Shown one piece after another: positions 1-5,756 of a DNA stretch of 5,756 nucleotides. Both the position numbers and the translations under genes were made by a program. The stretch covers positions 182,124 through 187,879 of the forward strand of contig DEHV01000006.1 in NCBI GenBank assembly GCA_002352105.1, written 5' to 3'. The notes under the pieces are model-generated. The model did no database searches and had not been told where the DNA came from. It worked only from the letters and a program-made list of their open reading frames with translations. Source of the stretch: Chitinophagaceae bacterium UBA2791 (GTDB taxonomy: Bacteria > Bacteroidota > Bacteroidia > Chitinophagales > Chitinophagaceae). Numbering within the stretch: position 1 is the stretch's first letter; every line of letters begins with the position of its first letter.

Positions 1-611
1 GCAATGCCGAGGTTCCGCCCGAACTCATACAAATGGAACTGGTTGCTTTTTCCGGCATTGCCCATGATGGCGCCCATCTGCAAACTGGCAGCCAGCAATA
101 CCGAAGTTTTAAGTTCGATCATCTTCAGGTATTCTTCATGCGATACCTCGCTCCTTTTCTCGAAATCCATATCCAGTTGCTGGCCCTCGCAAACCTGCCT
201 CGCCGCCGCATTAAAATGATACAGGATCTTTCTCAGAAAAGCGTTATCGATCCTGCTCAGGTATTCGTAAGCCAGCGTCAGCATCACATCACCGGTCAGG
301 ATCGCCGTCGACTCGCCGAACCTCTTGTGCACGGTCTCCACTCCCCTGCGCAGCGGCGCCTTATCCATGATATCGTCGTGGATAAGCGAAAAATTATGGA
401 ACAGCTCGATGGCGGTGGCAATATGAAAGGCGTCGGGATGGATCTCCCCAAACAATTCATTGCCCATCAGGCACATCACCGGCCTGATCCGTTTTCCGCC
501 GATCCCTAAAAAATATTCCCCGGGATCGTATAAGCTTGCCGGGGTCTGGGGAAAATGGCGGACCGAAAACCTTTCCGTAAACAACGCTGATAGCTCTTCG
601 AAGGAATGCAT
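1..611 (-). CDS. Short-chain polyprenyl (probably geranylgeranyl) diphosphate synthase, 3' end cut by window
   Basis: Trans-isoprenyl diphosphate synthases condense isopentenyl diphosphate with allylic diphosphates in the cytosol to make precursors of quinone side chains, carotenoids and other isoprenoids. I translated 203 codons from ATG at 611-609; an in-frame TGA lies directly before this ATG, so the start cannot lie further upstream. Visible family motifs are GGKRIRP (residues 38-44), the first Asp-rich motif DDIMD (79-83) preceded by HNFSLIH, LRRG (87-90), LTGDVML (105-111), GQQLDMDF (143-150) and ELKTS (166-170). The second Asp-rich motif lies beyond the window edge, so the gene is partial but not visibly broken. 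Phe74 at position -5 from DDIMD, with no insertion in the motif, resembles geranylgeranyl (C20) synthases rather than long-chain quinone-tail enzymes, which usually carry Ala there; this product call is inference. The gene starts 27 nt after rnr and is probably co-transcribed with it. Family assignment is very secure; chain length is not. Confidence 0.95.
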   Translation of the reverse strand, partial: MHSFEELSALFTERFSVRHFPQTPASLYDPGEYFLGIGGKRIRPVMCLMGNELFGEIHPDAFHIATAIELFHNFSLIHDDIMDKAPLRRGVETVHKRFGESTAILTGDVMLTLAYEYLSRIDNAFLRKILYHFNAAARQVCEGQQLDMDFEKRSEVSHEEYLKMIELKTSVLLAASLQMGAIMGNAGKSNQFHLYEFGRNLGI

Positions 612-638
612 TCAGTATAATTTATGTTGCCGTTGCGG

Positions 639-2672
639 CTATTTTTTCTTCTTTTTATTTTTTTTGCGCTTGAGCTGGCGGCCGGCAAGGGTGGAGGCCT
701 GTTTCTCTTCCGCCATGCCGGAAGCGATCACCCATTCATAATCGAGCTGTCGCTTTGCCAGGTTAGCCGATACCACCTTGATCGCGACCTTATCCCCCAT
801 CCTGAACTTTCTCCCGCTCCTCCTGCCTACCAGGCTGTAATCGGCTTCCACATGAACAAAATCATCGAACTCCGCAAGGCTTGCCGCGCTTACCAGCCCC
901 TCGCATTTATGCTCCGTCGTTTCCACCCAAAAACCAAAAGAAGCCACGCCGCTGATCACCCCCTCAAACTCTTCGCCAAGAAAATTCCGCATGTATTCTA
1001 CCTGCTTGTACTTATTGGCCGCCCTTTCCGATTCCATGGCCGCTCTTTCTCTTTCGCTGCAATGCTTGCATTTCTGCTCCATTTTTTTATCCGGCGCGAC
1101 GCGGCCATTCAGGCATTCAAGAAGGATCCTGTGCACAAGCACATCCGGGTAACGGCGGATAGGCGAAGTAAAATGACAATAATGAGAGAATCCCAAACCA
1201 TAATGCCCTATATTTTCCGTTGTGTAAATGGCTTTGGCCATGGTCCGGATACCCAATTGTTCCAGCACGTGCTGTTCGGGCTTTCCCTGCGCATCTCCCA
1301 GCATCTGGTTAAAGGACGAGGCGATACGCTCCGGGCTGGAAACATCAAAATCGTGCCCGTATTTTTTGGCAAAAACAATAAATGGACGGAGTTTGATCTC
1401 ATCAGGCGTGTCGTGCACCCGGTAAGGAAAGGGAATTTCTTTTTTGTCCGCCCTGATCTTCGACGCGTATTCCGCCACTGTCCGGTTGGCCAGCAGCATC
1501 ATCTCTTCGATCAGCTGGTGCGATTCCTTGCTCTCCTTTATCATTATGCCCACCGGTCTGCCTTTATCATCCAGCTTAAACCTCACCTCCTGCGAAGAAA
1601 AATTGATCGCCCCCTTCCTGAATCGCATCTTACGGAAATGCTGGGAAAGCCTGTTCAACGTCAGTATCTCATCCTTATACAGCCCTTCTTTCTGTTCAAT
1701 GATCTCCTGTACCTCTTCATAACTGAAACGATGATCGGAATGGATCACTGTTTTACCCAACCAATGCTTTTTGATCTTGTATGCCGGGCTGATCTGGAAA
1801 ACGGCGGAAAAAGTCAGTTTATCTTCTTTGGGGCGGAGGGAGCACAATTCATTGGATATCTTTTCCGGCAACATCGGCAGCGTGCGATCGGGCAGATACA
1901 CGGAAACGGATCGTTGATATGCTTCTTTGTCCAATGCCGTTCCCGGCTCCACATAATGCGATACATCGGCAATATGCACGCCTATTTCATAATCGCCGTT
2001 ATCCAGGACCCGGAAGGACAGGGCGTCGTCAAAATCCTTGGCGTCGACAGGATCGATGGTGATGGTGAACACATCCCTCATGTCTTTCCGGCGCCTGATC
2101 TCTTCCTGCGGGATAAGCTCGGGTATTCTCGCCGACTCTTCCAGCGCCTCGTCGTCAAAAGCCAGCGAAAAGCCATTCTCCATCAGGATATGCTTCATCG
2201 CCAGGTCGCTCTCGTCCGAAGCGTCCATGATCTGGATCACTTCGCCCACGGGTTTTTTATTCCTTTGCCATTCTGTTATCCTCGCCACTACCGTGTCTTC
2301 TTCGGTAGCGTTCATGGTTTTATCAAGGGGGATGAATATATCCGGCATTGCCTTATCGGTATCGGCGATAAAAAAAGCAAAATTGGCGCTCAACTGCAGC
2401 TTGCCGGGAAATTCCAGTTGTTTTCTTTTCAACACTTCCACGATCACGCCCTGTTGTCGTCCTCTTTTTTTAGCGTCGCCGGCGAGCTGCGCCTTGACGG
2501 TATCGCCGTGAAGGGCGGTATTAAAATCAGCCGGTCTCACCAAAATATCTTCGGGGGCGTCCGGCGTGATGATAAATCCCATGCCGGCGCGGGAAACATC
2601 CAGTACCCCGGTAACGAACCGGTCCCCGCTGTTCTCCGGCCTTCTCTTTTTTACAGTTTTTTTATGTGACAT
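639..2672 (-). CDS. rnr: Ribonuclease R (RNase II/RNB family 3'-5' exoribonuclease)
   Basis: A processive, Mg-dependent 3'-5' exoribonuclease that degrades structured RNA in the cytosol and takes part in rRNA and mRNA quality control. The 677-residue protein shows an N-terminal cold-shock/OB region (about 19-75), a second OB region (about 76-150), the RNB catalytic domain (about 195-520) and a C-terminal S1 domain (about 566-646). The catalytic Asp cluster is in TIDPVDAKDFDDA (205-217): D207, D213, D215 and D216 correspond to the metal-binding aspartates of E. coli RNase R. FTSPIRRYPD (501-510) and HCSERERAAMESERAA (537-552) are also classic. It is shorter than the 813-residue E. coli enzyme mainly because the N-terminal helix-turn-helix region is absent. 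It ends in a lysine-rich tail (KRKKNKKKKK) typical of RNase R and probably RNA-binding. The start codon overlaps the lpxK stop by one base (TAATG), which fixes the start and implies translational coupling. Confidence 0.98.
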   Translation of the reverse strand: MSHKKTVKKRRPENSGDRFVTGVLDVSRAGMGFIITPDAPEDILVRPADFNTALHGDTVKAQLAGDAKKRGRQQGVIVEVLKRKQLEFPGKLQLSANFAFFIADTDKAMPDIFIPLDKTMNATEEDTVVARITEWQRNKKPVGEVIQIMDASDESDLAMKHILMENGFSLAFDDEALEESARIPELIPQEEIRRRKDMRDVFTITIDPVDAKDFDDALSFRVLDNGDYEIGVHIADVSHYVEPGTALDKEAYQRSVSVYLPDRTLPMLPEKISNELCSLRPKEDKLTFSAVFQISPAYKIKKHWLGKTVIHSDHRFSYEEVQEIIEQKEGLYKDEILTLNRLSQHFRKMRFRKGAINFSSQEVRFKLDDKGRPVGIMIKESKESHQLIEEMMLLANRTVAEYASKIRADKKEIPFPYRVHDTPDEIKLRPFIVFAKKYGHDFDVSSPERIASSFNQMLGDAQGKPEQHVLEQLGIRTMAKAIYTTENIGHYGLGFSHYCHFTSPIRRYPDVLVHRILLECLNGRVAPDKKMEQKCKHCSERERAAMESERAANKYKQVEYMRNFLGEEFEGVISGVASFGFWVETTEHKCEGLVSAASLAEFDDFVHVEADYSLVGRRSGRKFRMGDKVAIKVVSANLAKRQLDYEWVIASGMAEEKQASTLAGRQLKRKKNKKKKK

Positions 2673-2674
2673 TA
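2670..2674 (-). promoter_or_regulatory. TAATG stop-start overlap coupling lpxK to rnr
   Basis: On the minus strand the lpxK stop TAA (2674-2672) and the rnr start ATG (2672-2670) share one base. Such overlaps allow a terminating ribosome to restart on the next gene. The bases just upstream are A-rich (AAAAATTA) with no Shine-Dalgarno-like block, which suits Bacteroidota, where initiation often relies on A-rich leaders. The overlap is seen directly; coupling is inferred. Confidence 0.6.
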
Positions 2675-3757
2675 ATTTTTAACGGTTTTGTTCGCAAACC
2701 GGGCGATGAAAGTAGCGATTAAACTGCTAAACCTTTCTTCGTCCCCGAAAAGGAATTGTATTTGAATAGGAATGACGTACACGGGCAAACGCGCCAGCGA
2801 TTCCTGGAATTTCATCAACCTGACAGCGTCTTTTTCCGTGGTAAGGATGATCTTATTAGGGGCGTGTATCGAATCAAAACGCTTACGGATATCCTTCCAA
2901 TCATCTATCGTAAAAATATGATGATCGTCATACAGTATCTCATAATAAGCGCCGGATTGGTCCGACAGGTATTTCTTCAAGGGTCTCGGATCGGCTACGC
3001 CGCTGATCAACAGGGCTTCCGTATGTTCATCGATCAGCATTTCTTTCCTGGTGATGATATGATAAGGGTAGCCATATTTAATAGAGGTAAAAAAAAGCTG
3101 CTGGCGATCCAGGACGTTTAACTCCCTGGCGATTTCGCTTTTTTCTTTTTCTGAAAGACCGGAAGGACATTTGGTCACGACCAGGACATCCGCTCTTTTA
3201 TAACTGCCCGGCTGATCGCGCAGATCGCCGGTAGGCAGAAACCAGTCGCGCGTAAACAGATTATGATAATCCGTCAGCAGGATATTCAGCCCCGGCTTTA
3301 CTGCGCGGTGCTGGAAAGAGTCGTCCAGGACAATCACCTGCGTTCCCGGCCTGTCGTGAAGCAGTTGGGGGATGGCCACTGCCCTTTCCTCTCCCACCGC
3401 TACGGTAACCTTAGGGAATTTTTTAAAGAACTGCATGGGCTCGTCGCCTATTTCAAGAGCGGTAGTCTGTTCGTTCGCCAGGGCATACCCCGTTGTTTTT
3501 CGTTTGTATCCCCTGCTCAACACCGCCATCTGGTATTTCCCCATAAATTTCATCATCAGGAATTCCACCATGGGCGATTTCCCCGTTCCGCCGGCAGACA
3601 GGTTGCCAATGCCGATCACCGGCATATTAAATGAGATGGAAGAATAGAATTCGCTATCGTACAATTTATTCCTTATCCAAACGGCCAGCGCGTAAAGCAG
3701 CGAGAAGGGAAACAACAGCATCCTGATAGGCCTGAGTAGAGGAGCGTTAAAATTCAT
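2672..3757 (-). CDS. lpxK: Tetraacyldisaccharide (lipid A) 4'-kinase
   Basis: LpxK phosphorylates the 4' position of the tetraacyldisaccharide 1-phosphate to give lipid IVA, a late step in lipid A synthesis at the cytoplasmic face of the inner membrane. The 361-residue protein has a hydrophobic N-terminal segment (about 10-27) expected to anchor it to the membrane, the family P-loop GNLSAGGTGKSP (51-62, Lys60), the motif LDDSFQHR (144-151) that replaces DDGxQH of proteobacterial enzymes, PTGDLRD (175-181), ISGVADP (251-257) and TTEKDAVRL (306-314). The length is slightly above the roughly 330 residues of E. coli LpxK. The start at 3757-3755 overlaps the end of the folate cyclo-ligase gene by 11 nt, and its TAA shares a base with the rnr ATG, so it sits firmly inside a transcription unit. 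It shows that the organism makes LPS and is Gram-negative. The other steps of lipid A synthesis are not in the window. Confidence 0.97.
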   Translation of the reverse strand: MNFNAPLLRPIRMLLFPFSLLYALAVWIRNKLYDSEFYSSISFNMPVIGIGNLSAGGTGKSPMVEFLMMKFMGKYQMAVLSRGYKRKTTGYALANEQTTALEIGDEPMQFFKKFPKVTVAVGEERAVAIPQLLHDRPGTQVIVLDDSFQHRAVKPGLNILLTDYHNLFTRDWFLPTGDLRDQPGSYKRADVLVVTKCPSGLSEKEKSEIARELNVLDRQQLFFTSIKYGYPYHIITRKEMLIDEHTEALLISGVADPRPLKKYLSDQSGAYYEILYDDHHIFTIDDWKDIRKRFDSIHAPNKIILTTEKDAVRLMKFQESLARLPVYVIPIQIQFLFGDEERFSSLIATFIARFANKTVKN

Positions 3758-4316
3758 AGATACGCGTAGGTGTGATACAAAAATTTAAAGGTACGTCAAA
3801 TTCATGGATGTCGTCCAGCCGGTCAACCGGCTCAAAATACGAAAACCCGATCTTGATCAGGTCGCGGCGACAACGCAAAAGATACCGGTCGTAGTACCCT
3901 TTTCCGTAGCCTACCCGATACCCTTTTTCATCGCAGGCGATAAGCGGAACAAATACCAGGTCAATATCCATGGGATGGAGTACCTCTCCCCCAATAGGCT
4001 CCAGGATGCCATACCTGTTCTTAATAAATAAAGCGTCCTTCTCAAGGATGACAGCTTCCATCTCCCTGCTGCTTCCCGATATCCGGGGCCAGGCCAGTAC
4101 GGCCATGGGCGATTGCTGGAGAAAGCGATCTTCTATAAGCGATATATTGAATTCGCGCCGTTCAGGCAGGGCGCAATAAGAGAGCAGGCGTCGCTTTTCC
4201 CCTATGTCCAGACCGGAGAACCCATCCCTGATCAATGCATCTTTTTCCTTCCGTTCTTCTTCGGACAGCAGTATTCTTTTCTCCAGATATTCTTTACGTA
4301 GATTTCCTTTGAGCAT
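3747..4316 (-). CDS. 5-formyltetrahydrofolate cyclo-ligase (5,10-methenyltetrahydrofolate synthetase)
   Basis: This enzyme uses ATP and Mg to convert 5-formyltetrahydrofolate to 5,10-methenyltetrahydrofolate, returning the inhibitory storage form of folate to the one-carbon pool in the cytosol. The 189-residue protein is the usual family length. It opens with a basic helix (KGNLRKEYLEKR), has the substrate-region pattern SYCALPERREFN (46-57), the GILEPIGG segment (103-110), DLVFVPLIACDEKGYRVG (119-136) and the diagnostic ATP-binding GYGKGYYDRYL (136-146), followed by HEFDVPL (171-177), all in the expected order. I chose ATG at 4316-4314 because it gives the standard N-terminus. It lies 49 nt after bioD and overlaps lpxK by 11 nt, so it is probably translated in a coupled way with lpxK. 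The E. coli homologue is ygfA (fau); I leave the symbol empty because naming varies. The family call is very secure. Confidence 0.96.
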   Translation of the reverse strand: MLKGNLRKEYLEKRILLSEEERKEKDALIRDGFSGLDIGEKRRLLSYCALPERREFNISLIEDRFLQQSPMAVLAWPRISGSSREMEAVILEKDALFIKNRYGILEPIGGEVLHPMDIDLVFVPLIACDEKGYRVGYGKGYYDRYLLRCRRDLIKIGFSYFEPVDRLDDIHEFDVPLNFCITPTRIYEF

Positions 4317-4365
4317 AGGTTGACTGAACTGGTTTTATTGCCTGGCGCCTGCCATACTGTAATGC

Positions 4366-4992
4366 TCAACCCTGGAACGCTTGCCGCTCAATCCTGCTCG
4401 CCTGTTGTTGAACAAAGGCGCTGTCGGGGTTAGCAGCATACGGAATAGAGGCGATCCTGGGGTAACCGCTCCATTTCACGATCTCGTCTTCATAATGCAA
4501 ATAGCTGCCATTAAATATCCAACCCAAAACAGGAATATTCTCCTGCCTGCATACCCTTGCCGTTAACAAGGAATGATTAATGCTGCCCAGCGTGTTCAGG
4601 CTTACCAATACCAATGACGCGTCCAGCATTTTCACCAGGTCCGATATGAACTGGTCTTCATTCAATGGAACAAGCAATCCCCCTGCGCCTTCAATAATTA
4701 AATTACGATTATTATGCGGAACCCCGGCTGCGATCTTTTCAAGATCGATGAGGATATTCTCTTTCGGAGCGGCAATATGGGGAGAAGCGGGAAGTTTCAG
4801 TTTATACGCTTCCGGCCACACGCGCTTATCCCCATTGGCAATCACGCCCGCCACCCATTCGCTATCCGTGCCATCCTCATAACCGGCCTGTACAGGCTTC
4901 CAGTAATCTGCATCCAGCGCTTCCGCCAACACTGCCGAAACCAGCGTCTTTCCAACGCCGGTGCCCGTTCCGCTAACAAATATTCTTTTCAT
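4366..4992 (-). CDS. bioD: Dethiobiotin synthetase
   Basis: BioD closes the ureido ring of dethiobiotin from 7,8-diaminopelargonate, CO2 and ATP, the penultimate step of biotin synthesis, in the cytosol. From ATG at 4992-4990 the protein has 208 residues, close to the family norm. Visible motifs are the P-loop GTGTGVGKT (8-16, Lys15 and Thr16), YWKPVQAG (30-37, Lys32 equivalent to catalytic Lys37 of E. coli), SPHIAA (70-75), EGAGGLLVPL (101-110, Glu101 likely Mg ligand) and LGSINHSLLT (135-144). The open frame continues upstream to an ATG at 5058, but those 22 extra residues precede the canonical beta-strand MKRIFVSG and match nothing in the family, so the downstream start is preferred. No other bio gene (bioA, bioB, bioF) is in the window, so it is separated here from its pathway partners. 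It follows rsmD after 81 nt, the largest gap in the window. Confidence 0.96.
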   Translation of the reverse strand: MKRIFVSGTGTGVGKTLVSAVLAEALDADYWKPVQAGYEDGTDSEWVAGVIANGDKRVWPEAYKLKLPASPHIAAPKENILIDLEKIAAGVPHNNRNLIIEGAGGLLVPLNEDQFISDLVKMLDASLVLVSLNTLGSINHSLLTARVCRQENIPVLGWIFNGSYLHYEDEIVKWSGYPRIASIPYAANPDSAFVQQQASRIERQAFQG

Positions 4993-5043
4993 ATTTCGAG
5001 GTTCAGTAATTGCTCTCCAAAACTTATGCGGCCAACGCTGAAA

Positions 5044-5062
5044 GGTCCATGATGCCATGACC
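5044..5062. other. Short hairpin in the rsmD-bioD gap
   Basis: GGT (5044-5046) pairs with ACC (5060-5062) and CATG (5048-5051) pairs with CATG (5056-5059), leaving one bulged C (5047) and a four-base loop. It lies in the 81-nt gap (4993-5073) before bioD. On the minus strand only a short run of T (CTTTC) follows, so it is not a convincing intrinsic terminator. It could attenuate or partly separate bioD from rsmD, or be chance; a stem this short has limited weight. Confidence 0.25.
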
Positions 5063-5073
5063 TGCCGGATCCC

Positions 5074-5625
5074 TCAGACGGATAATGGCCTATTGACGAA
5101 GATGCTGAATACGGTGGTTCCGTAATTCCTGGAACTCGCAAAATGAGGATGCTGCGTATAATTGTTCCTGGGCGTATGTTCCAGAATGAGCCATCCCTTT
5201 TCATTCAGCAGTTCTCTTTCAAATACCTTGACCGGGATATCGTCGATCGTCGTAAGCGCATAAGGGGGCCCTGCAAATATAAGATCGAATTTTTCTTCGC
5301 ATTGCCGGATAAACCGGAACACTTCCATTTTTATAACCTTAAAATGTTCCAGTTTCAGCTGAAGCGCGGTCTTTTTAATAAATGCATACATCGCAGGGTC
5401 TTTTTCCACCACGACGCAGTCCCGCGCTCCTCTTGAGTAAAGCTCATAGCTGATGCTGCCTGTGCCGCCGAACAGGTCGCAGGTTTTCAGCGCGCCGATA
5501 TCAAGATTGTTTTCGATGATATTGAACAATCCTTCTTTGGCGATATCCGTGGTAGGCCGGGTATAGGGCATCTTGCCGGGAGGAGTTATTTTCCTTCCCC
5601 CGAATGCTCCCCCGATTATACGCAT
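5074..5625 (-). CDS. rsmD: 16S rRNA (guanine(966)-N2)-methyltransferase RsmD
   Basis: RsmD uses S-adenosylmethionine to methylate N2 of G966 (E. coli numbering) in 16S rRNA during 30S subunit assembly. The 183-residue protein, near the usual 180-200, shows the N-terminal signature MRIIGGAFGGRKI, RPTTDIAKEGLFN (23-35), the SAM-binding motif I DLFGGTGSISYE (50-61), motif II VVVEKDP (71-77) and the catalytic motif IV region FDLIFAGPPYA (113-123). In this last motif the residue before PPY is Gly119 where the family normally has Asp (Asn in related enzymes); see findings. The C-terminal strand ending GTTVFSIFVNRP is intact. The start at 5625-5623 is inside the last codons of the upstream DUF3822-like gene (10-nt overlap), so the two are probably coupled, and this pairing is a recurrent arrangement in Bacteroidota as far as I recall. 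Family identity is secure; full catalytic activity is a slight question. Confidence 0.95.
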   Translation of the reverse strand: MRIIGGAFGGRKITPPGKMPYTRPTTDIAKEGLFNIIENNLDIGALKTCDLFGGTGSISYELYSRGARDCVVVEKDPAMYAFIKKTALQLKLEHFKVIKMEVFRFIRQCEEKFDLIFAGPPYALTTIDDIPVKVFERELLNEKGWLILEHTPRNNYTQHPHFASSRNYGTTVFSIFVNRPLSV

Positions 5626-5756
5626 AAGGATATTTTCAGAAGCGGTGAAAAATAGTATGCCGGGTATTCGTCAAGTATTTCCTGGCCCTGGATATTTTCA
5701 GGAACGCCTTCGTATTCAACCACGGGAAAATACTTTGTCAGTTCGGTATATAAGGC
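5616..5756 (-). CDS. C-terminal fragment of a DUF3822-like protein, 5' part outside window
   Basis: An open frame enters from the window edge and ends at TAA (5618-5616), giving 46 residues that begin ALYTELTKYFP and end YPAYYFSPLLKISLCV. It overlaps the rsmD start by 10 nt in another frame, as expected of a real upstream gene in a tightly packed operon. The ending (EYPAYYFSPLLKISLCV) and the position directly before rsmD resemble the DUF3822 family of Bacteroidota, whose members commonly neighbour rsmD and whose function I do not know. The fragment is too short for any motif-based function, and the assignment rests on a remembered ending plus context. That it is coding is supported by the overlap geometry and by the lack of stops; the family name is less certain. 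Confidence 0.6.
   Translation of the reverse strand, partial: ALYTELTKYFPVVEYEGVPENIQGQEILDEYPAYYFSPLLKISLCV

Noticed and set aside
144..151. LpxK residues 144-151 (LDDSFQHR; window bases about 3305-3328) as a defective kinase motif
   Set aside because: The Ser in place of Gly is a conservative change and, as I recall, Bacteroidota LpxK commonly has DDAFQHR; both Asp residues and His are kept.
624..2669. Long plus-strand open frame of 681 codons as a protein-coding gene
   Set aside because: It is the exact codon-register complement of rnr, whose product has all RNase R motifs; the antisense translation shows no family I recognise.
4339..4354. Palindrome-like GC-rich block (centre GGCGCC) after bioD as a terminator
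   Set aside because: The outer arms mismatch and the stem is only four to six pairs with no T run following on the minus strand; the next gene starts 49 nt after bioD.
5018..5025. Possible Bacteroidota -7 promoter element (TAnnTTTG-like) before bioD
   Set aside because: It reads AAGTTTTG on the minus strand, a near match only, and no TTTG -33 element stands at the right distance.
4993..5058. N-terminal extension of BioD from the ATG at 5058
   Set aside because: The 22 added residues precede the canonical MKRIFVSG start strand, are unlike the family, and would begin inside a hairpin; the ATG at 4992 gives the normal length.
1..5756. Undescribed defence, mobile or secretion system
   Set aside because: Every gene is assignable to a housekeeping family or is a short edge fragment; there are no transposase, integrase, CRISPR-like repeats, tRNA sites or compositional breaks that I can see.

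Overview
The window looks like chromosomal housekeeping DNA from a Gram-negative member of the Bacteroidota, most likely of the Chitinophagaceae/Sphingobacteriia type. The reasons are the lineage-typical protein variants (DDSFQHR in LpxK, a short RNase R), a partial DUF3822-like gene next to rsmD, an LPS (lipid A) gene, and no Shine-Dalgarno-like purine block before any of the six visible starts. The placement is by recognition, not by a database search.

All seven genes lie on the minus strand, so they read from high to low coordinates: C-terminus of a DUF3822-like protein (5756-5616, cut by the window edge), rsmD 16S rRNA methyltransferase (5625-5074), bioD dethiobiotin synthetase (4992-4366), 5-formyltetrahydrofolate cyclo-ligase (4316-3747), lpxK lipid A 4'-kinase (3757-2672), rnr ribonuclease R (2672-639) and the N-terminal two thirds of a short-chain polyprenyl diphosphate synthase (611-1, cut by the window edge). 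Three junctions overlap (10, 11 and 1 nt) and the other three gaps are 81, 49 and 27 nt. No convincing terminator or promoter is visible, so the set could be one long operon or two or three tightly packed ones; the 81-nt gap before bioD is the most likely place for an internal signal. No stretch longer than 81 nt lacks a gene.

The genes do not form one pathway. They cover ribosome maturation (rsmD), biotin (bioD), one-carbon folate salvage (cyclo-ligase), outer-membrane lipid A (lpxK), RNA turnover (rnr) and isoprenoid chain elongation (synthase). Coupling at the overlaps suggests co-expression as a growth-linked cluster rather than a specialised system. I found no mobile element, CRISPR array, tRNA, rRNA, toxin-antitoxin or defence gene. 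The observations most worth a second look are a glycine in place of the usual Asp/Asn in the catalytic (D/N)PPY motif of RsmD, a Phe five residues before the first Asp motif of the synthase (a C20-product signature), and an uninterrupted 681-codon antisense frame through rnr that reflects near-total avoidance of three codons.
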